Below, piece after piece: positions 1-6,457 of a DNA stretch of 6,896 nucleotides. The translations under genes were made by a program, and so were the position numbers. The notes below the pieces were generated by a model. That model worked only from the letters and a program-made list of their open reading frames with translations, did no database searches and was not told the DNA's origin. Numbering within the stretch: position 1 is the first letter of the stretch; every line of letters begins with the position of its first letter. Source of the stretch: JANNGZ01 sp031404155 (lineage in GTDB: Bacteria; Pseudomonadota; Gammaproteobacteria; Burkholderiales; Burkholderiaceae_C); NCBI GenBank assembly GCA_031404155.1, contig JANNGZ010000300.1:1-6896 (forward strand), given 5' to 3'.

Positions 1-1743
1 TCGGCGCCCGGGTCCGTCCCGCAGCGCTTGTGGAAAGCCGTCAAGGGCTTCATCGGCCTGCTGCGGATGAGCACCCGCGCCGGCGCGGTGCGGCGCCTGG
101 AATACCGTTTGCGCATCCACGCCAAAGAAGACCAGGCCGAACAAATGCGCGGCCTCCTCGGCCCGCCCGATGCCGACGGCACCTGGCCGCTGCATGGCGT
201 GAAGCGCCTGACCTACGCGGTGGCGTCGAGCCCCTGGCAGCAGCTGATGCAAATGCGCCTGACGCGGCTGGGTGCGCGGCGCTGGTCGGCCACGCGCGGG
301 CCGGTGCACACGCTGCAACTGCCCTACCTGGCACGCGAAGGCGTGCCGCTGCTGCGCGTGGTCGACCAGGCCGACCACCCGCTGGCACTGATCGACCTGC
401 TCTCCTTTGGCGCCTACCTGCTGCGCATGCTGCTGGAAGTGCACCTGTGGAGCCTCCGCAAGCCCGACGCGCCGCCGGCTCACGACCCGAAGGAAAAATC
501 CAAGCATGACGTGGACCGTTATGCGCAAGCGCTGGACGGTCTCGCGCGGCCTGACGTGCATGAGTTCGCCGTTGCCAAGCTTCCGGGCGGCGCCACCCCG
601 CCCGGCCTGCTCTTCGGGCTCCTGGAACCACGGACTTCCGCCGCCGAGCCCGATGTGAGCGAGGCCCGCATCCGCCTCACCCGCTACCGCCCCGAGCGCG
701 TTACCCAAGCCACGCCGGTCTTGATGATCCACGGCTACAGCGCCAGCGGCACCACCTTCGCGCACCGTGCGGTGCGGCCCAACCTCACCGGCTGGTTGTG
801 CGAACGCGGCCACGAGGTCTGGGTGCTCGAGATGCGCTCCAGCGCGGCGATGCCGACCGCCACCTACCCCTGGGCCTTCGAGGACATGGGGCTGGAGGAC
901 ATCCCGTTCGCGGTCGACAAGGTCTGCGATCTGGCCGGCGTGAAGCAGCTCGACGTGGTTGCCCATTGCATGGGCGCGGCGATGCTGAGCATGGGGCTGC
1001 TCGGCGACCGGACCGCCGGCGAACACCTGGGCCGTGGCCATTGGGCGCTGCGCGACGCGATGCGCGGCGAAGCCGACCGGCCGGGGCGCATCCGGCGCCT
1101 GGTGCTGTCGCAGGTGGGGCCGCTGGTGCGCATGGCACCGGCCAACCTGATGCGGGCCTACCTGATGCGCTTCTTCAAGGCGCACTTCTCGTTCGGCGAG
1201 TTCAGGTTCCGTTCAGACCCCAGCTCGCAGCGGGACGCGCTGATCGACCGCGCGCTGGCCACGCTGCCCTACCCGAAAAACGAGTTCCTGATCGAGAACC
1301 CGCGCCGGCCCTGCAAGCGCACCGGTTGGGTCGGCGCGCGGCACCGCATGGACGCGCTCTACGGCCGCGTCTTCAAGCTCGACAACATGAGCGAGGAGGC
1401 CCTGGACCATATCGACGATTTTTTCGGCCCCTTCAATGTCGACACGGTCAGCCAGGTGCTGCACTTCGCGCGCTCCAACACCATCACCGACCGCCGCGGC
1501 GACAACCTCTATGTGTCCCCGGCCCGGCTCGAGCGCTACATGAACTTCCCGATTCTGGCGCTGCACGGCCGGCACAACGGCCTGGCCGACGTGGCGACCA
1601 ACGCATTGCTGCGCCGTGCGTTCGGCCACCGCAAGAATTTCGAGCATGAAGTCTTCGATGGTTTCGGCCACCAGGACTGCCTGATCGGCCGCGACTGCAG
1701 AGGCGTCTTCGAGCGCATCGCGACGTTTTTCTCGCAGCCATGA
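1..1743 (+). CDS. Alpha/beta-hydrolase module of a probable GMC-oxidoreductase (cholesterol-oxidase-like) fusion protein, 5'-truncated by window edge
   Basis: The frame is open from base 1 with no stop, and the only candidate start near the edge is a TTG at 28 with no convincing ribosome site, so the gene most likely begins upstream; 580 codons are visible. Numbering from the TTG, residues 1-200 are a linker-like region with no catalytic motif. An alpha/beta-hydrolase domain follows: oxyanion-type motif MIHGYSASGTTF (H235, G236), nucleophile elbow VVAHCMGAA with C314 where serine is usual, then LVLSQVGPLV, and a C-terminal GFGHQDCLIGRDC carrying the likely catalytic H548. The HC(M/V)G elbow, the SQV segment and the GHxDC block are, from my knowledge of the family, typical of hydrolase domains attached to GMC flavin oxidoreductases annotated as cholesterol-oxidase-like. 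The FAD domain would lie to the left of the window, which is inference. Substrate is unknown; a lipid or sterol ester is plausible. No signal peptide or membrane helix is evident in the visible part. Confidence 0.8.
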   Translation, partial: SAPGSVPQRLWKAVKGFIGLLRMSTRAGAVRRLEYRLRIHAKEDQAEQMRGLLGPPDADGTWPLHGVKRLTYAVASSPWQQLMQMRLTRLGARRWSATRGPVHTLQLPYLAREGVPLLRVVDQADHPLALIDLLSFGAYLLRMLLEVHLWSLRKPDAPPAHDPKEKSKHDVDRYAQALDGLARPDVHEFAVAKLPGGATPPGLLFGLLEPRTSAAEPDVSEARIRLTRYRPERVTQATPVLMIHGYSASGTTFAHRAVRPNLTGWLCERGHEVWVLEMRSSAAMPTATYPWAFEDMGLEDIPFAVDKVCDLAGVKQLDVVAHCMGAAMLSMGLLGDRTAGEHLGRGHWALRDAMRGEADRPGRIRRLVLSQVGPLVRMAPANLMRAYLMRFFKAHFSFGEFRFRSDPSSQRDALIDRALATLPYPKNEFLIENPRRPCKRTGWVGARHRMDALYGRVFKLDNMSEEALDHIDDFFGPFNVDTVSQVLHFARSNTITDRRGDNLYVSPARLERYMNFPILALHGRHNGLADVATNALLRRAFGHRKNFEHEVFDGFGHQDCLIGRDCRGVFERIATFFSQP

Positions 1744-3488
1744 ACTTCGTGCCGCCCGTGCTGCACCTGGTCGCGACCACACCGTCGCTCGGCGCCCGCG
1801 CCTGGGTGGAAGGCGACGAGCTGATCGTCAGCTTCGCGACCACCGGCGGGCGCGGGCCGGCCGACACGGTGCTGCTGCTGCCGGTGCAAGCGTCGGCCAC
1901 GTCGACATCGACAGCGACACCGCCCGCGACGCAGACCGCGACATCGCTGCACCCGGGGTTCCACGCCGAGTGGGCAGACCAGGGCGATGCGCTGTGGCAG
2001 CTCGAACCCTACCGACCCTGGCGCCACACGCCCCAGCCGTTGCCGGGCCCGCAGACCCTTCGGCTGCCTCTGGCTCAAGGGCCGGCGGCCTGGGCCGGCC
2101 ATGACGAGATGCTGGTGGTGCTGTTGTACCGCCAGTTCGTCGAACTCGACGACGACCCCGGGCCGCCAGAGCTGCCACCACCTGCGGCTGCCACGCTGCC
2201 GGCACGCCCGCCCGGCGGCGCGCTCGCCGAGATCGCGCAGGTCAACCAGGTGTTCAAGAGCTCGCGGCTGCGCCGCGGCTTATTGCGCATTGCACCTGCA
2301 CCTGAGCCCGCGTCGGGCTACGGCAAGGCGGCAGCACCGATCGACACCTGCTTCGCGCTTGCCAGCTGCCAGTACCCCGCCGACCTGCTCGACGCCTCGC
2401 CGCGCAACCCGGGCTTCAGCGCCGGCCCGGCCGATGCGTCGCTGGCGCGCCTGTCCGGGCGCCTGGACAGCGGCCCGCCGGAACTGCGCCCGACGCTGCT
2501 GGTGCTGGCCGGCGACCAGGTCTACATCGACGACACCGCGGGCTTGTTCGACGCGCGGGCGAACGACGACCGGCACCACTCGCGCTACCAGTTCCTGCTC
2601 GAGGCGCGCGGCATGCAGCTGGTGAGCGCGCGCCTGCCGATCGCCTGCATGCTCGACGACCACGAGATCGCCGACAACTGGGAGCCGATGCCCTCGGGCG
2701 GGCCCGGCGCGGCGGCGGCAGTGCGCTGGGACGGCGTGCGCGGCGACGGCATGGGCGCCTTCATCGATTACCAGCGCATGGCCGGCCCGCCACTGGCCTA
2801 TCCGGCGGACCGCTGCTCCTTGTGGTGCGCCTTCGAACACGGCGGCCTGCCGTTTTTCATGGCCGACACGCGCACGCAGCGCGAGCGGCGCACCGCGCGG
2901 CGGCTGAAAACCGCCCGCCTGATGCACGAGCAGCAGTTCAGCGAACTCAAACAATGGCTGCTCGGGCATCGGGCTCGCCCCTGCTTCGTGGTCACCCCGT
3001 CGATCCTGCTGCCGCGGCAGCGGCTGACCGCGGACGACCCGGCCGGCGCGCTGCACTCCGACGCCTGGGACGGCTACCCCGCGTCGCTGCACGAGTTGCT
3101 CGCCTTCCTCTGCGACGAGCAACTCTCGTCGGTGGTGTTTCTCTCCGGCGACGAGCATGTCTCCTGCGCGGTGCGCGCCAGCGTCACCCGGCGGGACGGC
3201 CAGTCGGTGACCCTGCATTCGGTTCACAGCTCGGCGCTGTACGCGCCTTACCCGTTTGCGAACGGCAGCCCGCAGCAGTTCAAGGCACCCGACAGTTTCG
3301 ACTTCGAGGTCCGCAGGCGCGCGTACCAGTGCTGCGTCGAAGCCGCCACCTGGGCGCCCGGCGACGGCTTCGCGCTGCTGCGGGTCTGCTCAAGCCCAGG
3401 CCGTGCGGGCCGCTCGGACTTGCACGTGTACTTCGACCGCGCGAGCGGGCGGGTGGCTGAGCCCGGCGCGCGCTTCGAGATCGGCTGA
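1740..3488 (+). CDS. PhoD-like metallophosphatase (alkaline phosphatase D family), no signal peptide
   Basis: This 582-residue protein carries the ordered blocks of the PhoD-like calcineurin-fold phosphatases: ASCQYP (208-213), AGDQVYIDD (257-265, metal-binding D259), LDDHEIADNW (305-314, with D306, D307 and H308), MADTRTQRE (374-382) and LSGDEHVSC (468-476, metal-binding H473). Such enzymes hydrolyse phosphomonoesters or diesters with a binuclear metal centre; the substrate here cannot be read from sequence. Classical PhoD is exported by the Tat pathway, but this N-terminus (MNFVPPVLHLVATTPSL) has neither twin arginine nor a hydrophobic leader, so a cytoplasmic location is inferred. Residues 1-200 form a divergent N-terminal domain with a Ser/Thr/Ala low-complexity stretch at about 51-69 and a Pro/Ala-rich stretch at about 140-160. 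The ATG overlaps the preceding stop as ATGA, and the bases just upstream (tttttctcgcagcc) hold no Shine-Dalgarno, so expression probably depends on translation of the hydrolase gene. Confidence 0.85.
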   Translation: MNFVPPVLHLVATTPSLGARAWVEGDELIVSFATTGGRGPADTVLLLPVQASATSTSTATPPATQTATSLHPGFHAEWADQGDALWQLEPYRPWRHTPQPLPGPQTLRLPLAQGPAAWAGHDEMLVVLLYRQFVELDDDPGPPELPPPAAATLPARPPGGALAEIAQVNQVFKSSRLRRGLLRIAPAPEPASGYGKAAAPIDTCFALASCQYPADLLDASPRNPGFSAGPADASLARLSGRLDSGPPELRPTLLVLAGDQVYIDDTAGLFDARANDDRHHSRYQFLLEARGMQLVSARLPIACMLDDHEIADNWEPMPSGGPGAAAAVRWDGVRGDGMGAFIDYQRMAGPPLAYPADRCSLWCAFEHGGLPFFMADTRTQRERRTARRLKTARLMHEQQFSELKQWLLGHRARPCFVVTPSILLPRQRLTADDPAGALHSDAWDGYPASLHELLAFLCDEQLSSVVFLSGDEHVSCAVRASVTRRDGQSVTLHSVHSSALYAPYPFANGSPQQFKAPDSFDFEVRRRAYQCCVEAATWAPGDGFALLRVCSSPGRAGRSDLHVYFDRASGRVAEPGARFEIG

Positions 3489-3518
3489 TACCGACGTGCA
3501 ATCAATCGTATGGAAAGC

Positions 3519-3597
3519 ACCGTTCGCCCTGAGCTTGTATTCCCGATCATCCGGAGCTTGTCGAAGGAAGGGCTCCGACAGGCTCAGCCCGAACGGG
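3519..3597. repeat. Imperfect palindromic intergenic repeat with two alternative hairpins
   Basis: The segment lies between two convergent genes. Its right arm (3578-3597, acaggctcagcccgaacggg) can pair with the far-left arm at 3520-3538, giving 16 Watson-Crick pairs, one G-U and two mismatches. Alternatively, 3554-3563 (gagcttgtcg) pairs with 3576-3585 (cgacaggctc), 9 Watson-Crick pairs plus one G-U around a 12-base loop. The octamer gagcttgt occurs twice, at 3531 and 3554, and both copies compete for the same right arm. The motif resembles the dispersed GTTCGxxCTGAGCxTGTCGAAGG palindromes common between genes in Burkholderiales and some other proteobacteria. No T-run follows on either strand, so it is not a canonical intrinsic terminator, although it could act at the 3' ends of both converging transcripts. 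Confidence 0.7.
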
Positions 3598-3626
3598 ATT
3601 CCTATGCGATCGAACGCGAATCCGTT

Positions 3627-5579
3627 TCAGGCTTCGTGGATCGGCTCGGCCGCGCGCGCCGCGCTTCGGCGCTCCTGCAACACCCGCGCGAGCTTGAAGC
3701 CGTTGATCGGCTTGTGCAGCACGCGGTGCCCGAGTTCGGTCATGCGCCGCATCAAGGGCGGCGCGGTGTCGCCGGTGACCACCACGGTTTCCACCGCGCC
3801 GAGCAGGCCGTGCAGCCTGTCGATCACGTCGATGCCGTTCTCTTCGCGCAACCGGTAATCGACCAGCAGCACCTGGGGCGCCCAGGCGCCGCCGTCCAGC
3901 GCGTCGACCGCCAACGCGCCGCTGCTGACGACTCGCGCCTCGCAGCCGAGTTGAGCCAGCAGCGCCCGCAGCGACTCGAGGATCGCCTCGTCATCGTCGA
4001 CCACCAGCACCCGCAAGCCCTCCAGGCCGCCGTCCTGCGGCAAGGTTGCGGCATCGCCCTCGGGCAGCTCGGCCACCGCGACAACGGCGGCCACGCCGGG
4101 AATGTCGATCTCCAGCGTGGTGCCGCGGCCGACTTCGCTGTGGAGTTGCACCTGAAGTCCGAGCAGGTCGGCAATGCGTCTCACGATCGACAAGCCCAGG
4201 CCCAGGCCCTGGGTGCGGTCTCGCCCGGGGTTGCCAAGCTGGTAGAACTCCTCGAACACACGTTGCTGTTCATGCGCGGGAATGCCCGGGCCGGTGTCGG
4301 TGACGCTGATGCGCACCGAAGGCGCGTTGCCGGGAGCGCGCATGGTCCGCGCCACGACCCGCACCCGGCCTTCGCGGGTGAACTTCAGAGCGTTGCCCAC
4401 CAGGTTGTTCAGCACCCGCAAGAGCAGGTCGGCATCGGTCCAGAGATGCAGGCCGGGCGCCAGCGCCAGGGTGTCGAGCTCCAGGCGCAGGCCGCGCTGC
4501 GCCGCCAGCGGCGCGAACTCGTCGCGCAGGCCTTCGAGCAGCGCCAGCGGTTCCACCGCCCGCATCTGCGGGTGCACCGCGTCGGCGTCCAGGCGTGAAA
4601 TATCGAGCAGGCCTTCGAGCAGGCTTTCGCTCTGGCGCAAGGCGCGGTTGATGTTCTGGCTCAGCTCGCGCAGGCGCGGGTCGGCCTGGCGCCGCGCCAT
4701 CAGCTCCAGCGTAGTGGCGTTGATCGACATCGCGTGCAGGGGCTGGCGCAGGTCGTGGCTGGCCGCGGCGAAGAAGCGTGTCTTGGCCTCCCCCGCGGCC
4801 TGCGCGCGGTCGCGCTCCACCCGAAGCGACGCGGCCAGTGCGTCTTTCTCGTGCGCCAGCCGCAACACCTGGACCACGGTACGCGCCTGGTCGCGCACAT
4901 ACAGCACCAGCACGGAGAAGAGCAGCAGGGTCAAGGCGCCGAGCGAGCCGCCCAACACACCACCTTGCAACGCCCAGCCCAGCGCCAGCGAACCGCCGAC
5001 CAGCAGGGCCCAGGCCAGGTAGGCCCAGGTGACCGCCGCGGTGGTGGCCACCGCACCCGCGGCGATGCCGATGTGCACCATGGTGAAGGCATAGTGCGCA
5101 TCGCCCACCGGCTGCGCGAAGAGCAGCGGCACCAGCAGCGCGCGTGCCACGCCGGCACTGACGAAGGCGACGCCAAAGCGGCGCAACACCAGCGCGCTTT
5201 GCAGCGTGGGTGGTGGCGGCAGGCTCACGCTGTGCGCCATGCGCCAGCGCCAGAGTTCGTAGGCGGCCGACACCACGAACCAGGCCACCCCCACGAAGGG
5301 CAGGCCGCCGCGCCAGAGCAGCAGGGAGACGATCAGGTTGGTGGCCAACATGCTCGGCAAGACACGCCGCATCTGCCCGGCCACCAGCTCGAGCTGGCGC
5401 GCGCAGCGGGTCAGGCCGAGCGTGTCACTCTCGGCCGGCAGTGGCCAGTCGGCAACGAGCTCGGCAAGACCGCTGCGCGGCGCGGCGTCAATCGCGTGCA
5501 TCGGTGGTGCCGATGGCGTGGGCGCTGCCGCTGGCGCAGCCTGCGTGGCCGGCGCCGCGTGCACCGGCTCAACCGACAT
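3627..5579 (-). CDS. Hybrid sensor histidine kinase with C-terminal receiver domain
   Basis: A 650-residue inner-membrane kinase. Residues 1-30 are Ala/Pro-rich and probably disordered. About six hydrophobic helices follow (roughly 74-90, 93-108, 131-155, 163-182, 184-202, 206-227) with very short loops and no large periplasmic domain, so sensing is likely within or at the membrane. A short helical linker (about 235-262) leads to the H-box SHDLRQPLHAM with phospho-acceptor H275. The ATPase domain has N-box NNLVGNALKF (391-400), G1 box DTGPGI (428-433), F-box VFEEFYQL (441-448) and G2 box GLGLGLSIV (458-466). The receiver (about 522-637) keeps the acidic cluster D528-D530, acceptor D574, T602 and K623, so it looks competent. 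The start ATG overlaps the response-regulator stop by 11 bases and has GAGGG (5585-5589) five bases upstream. It is the second gene of the operon and its partner is almost certainly the preceding regulator. The signal is unknown. Confidence 0.93.
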   Translation of the reverse strand: MSVEPVHAAPATQAAPAAAPTPSAPPMHAIDAAPRSGLAELVADWPLPAESDTLGLTRCARQLELVAGQMRRVLPSMLATNLIVSLLLWRGGLPFVGVAWFVVSAAYELWRWRMAHSVSLPPPPTLQSALVLRRFGVAFVSAGVARALLVPLLFAQPVGDAHYAFTMVHIGIAAGAVATTAAVTWAYLAWALLVGGSLALGWALQGGVLGGSLGALTLLLFSVLVLYVRDQARTVVQVLRLAHEKDALAASLRVERDRAQAAGEAKTRFFAAASHDLRQPLHAMSINATTLELMARRQADPRLRELSQNINRALRQSESLLEGLLDISRLDADAVHPQMRAVEPLALLEGLRDEFAPLAAQRGLRLELDTLALAPGLHLWTDADLLLRVLNNLVGNALKFTREGRVRVVARTMRAPGNAPSVRISVTDTGPGIPAHEQQRVFEEFYQLGNPGRDRTQGLGLGLSIVRRIADLLGLQVQLHSEVGRGTTLEIDIPGVAAVVAVAELPEGDAATLPQDGGLEGLRVLVVDDDEAILESLRALLAQLGCEARVVSSGALAVDALDGGAWAPQVLLVDYRLREENGIDVIDRLHGLLGAVETVVVTGDTAPPLMRRMTELGHRVLHKPINGFKLARVLQERRSAARAAEPIHEA

Positions 5580-6249
5580 GGAAGCCCTCGCGGAAGGCCT
5601 GGTAGGTGGCCTCGGTACGGTTGCGAACGCCGAGTGCGAGGTACACCGCCGACAGGTGCGTCTTCACGGTCGATTCGGCAATGCCCAATTCGCGTGCGAT
5701 GAGCTTGTTGGGCAGCCCGCGCGCCGCAGCGCGGTAGACGTCGATCTGACGCGGCGTGAGTTCGGTCAGCCGCGGGTCGGCCTCCAGCACCGCGGGCGCG
5801 GCGGGCGCCGCGACCGCGTATCCGGGGGCGCCGCCCCGGGCCGCATTCGCGGCCATTTCGTGCAGCGCCTCGGGGGGCAGGAAGACGCGGCCCCCGATCA
5901 CGCAGGCCAGCGCCGAGATCATCGACTCGGAGTTGTAGCGCTTGGGAATGAAGCCGGCCGCACCCAGCTCGACCGCCCGGCGCACCAGCGCGCTGCCGGT
6001 CTCGCCCGAGAGCACCACGATGCGTGCGGCGCAGCCGATCTCGCGCAGCTGCTCGATCGCCTGCTCGCCGTTGCTGCCGTCCAGGTTCCAGTCCAGCAAC
6101 ACGATGTCGTAGCTGCTGACGCTGGCCAGGCGCAGCGCCTGCGGCAGCTCGTTGGCGGTGTCCACCCGCAACTCGGGCGCAAGCTGGTTGAGCAGCAGCT
6201 TCAACGCCTCCAGCACCATCACATGGTCGTCGACCATCAGCACTCGCAT
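5569..6249 (-). CDS. Two-component response regulator, NarL/LuxR family (receiver + HTH)
   Basis: A 226-residue cytoplasmic DNA-binding regulator. The receiver (1-120) has the acidic pair D7/D8 in MRVLMVDDH, acceptor D53 in LLDWNLDG, S81 in VVLSGE and K103 in GFIPK, all the residues expected of a phosphorylatable domain. An Ala/Pro/Gly-rich linker (about 131-160) leads to a LuxR-type helix-turn-helix (about 163-218: LTPRQIDVYRAAARGLPNKL, then IAESTVKTHL). I chose the ATG at 6249 because the receiver begins right there and GAGG (6255-6258) sits five bases upstream. The frame stays open back to an ATG at 6387, but that extension is Pro/Gly/Arg-rich, resembles no domain and occupies the divergent intergenic region. 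The gene leads the operon and overlaps the hybrid kinase, its likely phosphate donor. Target promoters are unknown; autoregulation or control of the divergent gene at 6458 is possible. Confidence 0.93.
   Translation of the reverse strand: MRVLMVDDHVMVLEALKLLLNQLAPELRVDTANELPQALRLASVSSYDIVLLDWNLDGSNGEQAIEQLREIGCAARIVVLSGETGSALVRRAVELGAAGFIPKRYNSESMISALACVIGGRVFLPPEALHEMAANAARGGAPGYAVAAPAAPAVLEADPRLTELTPRQIDVYRAAARGLPNKLIARELGIAESTVKTHLSAVYLALGVRNRTEATYQAFREGFHVG
5585..5589 (-). promoter_or_regulatory. Ribosome binding site of the hybrid kinase gene
   Basis: GAGGG on the minus strand, five bases before the ATG at 5579, lies inside the last codons of the response-regulator gene. It supports this kinase start and fits translation coupled to the upstream gene. 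Confidence 0.6.
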
Positions 6250-6254
6250 CCTGG

Positions 6255-6258
6255 CCTC
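6255..6258 (-). promoter_or_regulatory. Ribosome binding site deciding the response-regulator start
   Basis: GAGG on the minus strand, five bases before the ATG at 6249. It favours the short start, which opens directly on the receiver fold, over the in-frame ATG at 6387. Confidence 0.55.
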
Positions 6259-6445
6259 GCGCTTTCTGGTTGGAGGTCCGCGGCCCGCGCCGCCACCGGC
6301 CTCGATCTGCACCGGGACTGGCAACGATTTTGCACCCATCGCCGCTGGCCGCGCTCCGCCTGAAGGAGGAGGCGAAACCGGCGCCAACTGCCTACGCTTG
6401 CTCTACCCGAGCGGCAGCGGACCTTCCTGCAAGCACGCTCGTGTT

Positions 6446-6451
6446 GAGGAG
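6446..6451 (+). promoter_or_regulatory. Strong ribosome binding site of the right-edge regulator gene
   Basis: GAGGAG six bases before the ATG at 6458, close to ideal in sequence and spacing. It fixes the start of the truncated gene and separates it from an in-frame TTG at 6398. Confidence 0.75.
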
Positions 6452-6457
6452 CACGCC

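Larger units (their letters stand above)
6250..6457. promoter_or_regulatory. Divergent intergenic region between the response-regulator operon and the PAS-type regulator gene
   Basis: These 208 bases separate two head-to-head regulatory genes, so promoters for both are expected here. I could not pick out a convincing -35/-10 pair on either strand. One short inverted repeat, cgcct...aggcg around 6356-6374, encloses the purine-rich gaaggagg. That stretch looks like a Shine-Dalgarno but has no suitable ATG or GTG just after it. No clear operator can be named. Confidence 0.45.

Noticed and set aside
2280..3227. Minus-strand open frame of 315 codons opposite the phosphatase
   Set aside because: It mirrors the PhoD coding frame, is rich in Arg/Ala/Gly/Val and shows no recognisable motif.
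3554..3585. Intrinsic terminator
   Set aside because: The stem is good, but neither strand has the following T-run, so only a palindromic repeat is claimed.
3510..4598. Plus-strand open frame of 362 codons opposite the hybrid kinase
   Set aside because: It is antisense to the kinase ATPase and receiver domains. Its product is Gln/His/Arg/Ala-rich without any domain, as expected from the opposite strand of a GC-rich gene.
4734..5702. Plus-strand open frame of 322 codons opposite the kinase membrane region and the regulator 3' end
   Set aside because: The composition is shadow-like (Gln/Arg/Gly/His) and there is no domain or ribosome site. The minus-strand genes explain the sequence fully.
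5338..6363. Plus-strand open frame of 341 codons over the response regulator
   Set aside because: It is antisense to clear receiver and helix-turn-helix domains, and its product is low-information.
6250..6387. N-terminal extension of the response regulator to an ATG at 6387
   Set aside because: The 46 extra residues are Pro/Gly/Arg-rich and unlike any domain, whereas the ATG at 6249 starts the receiver directly and has a ribosome site.
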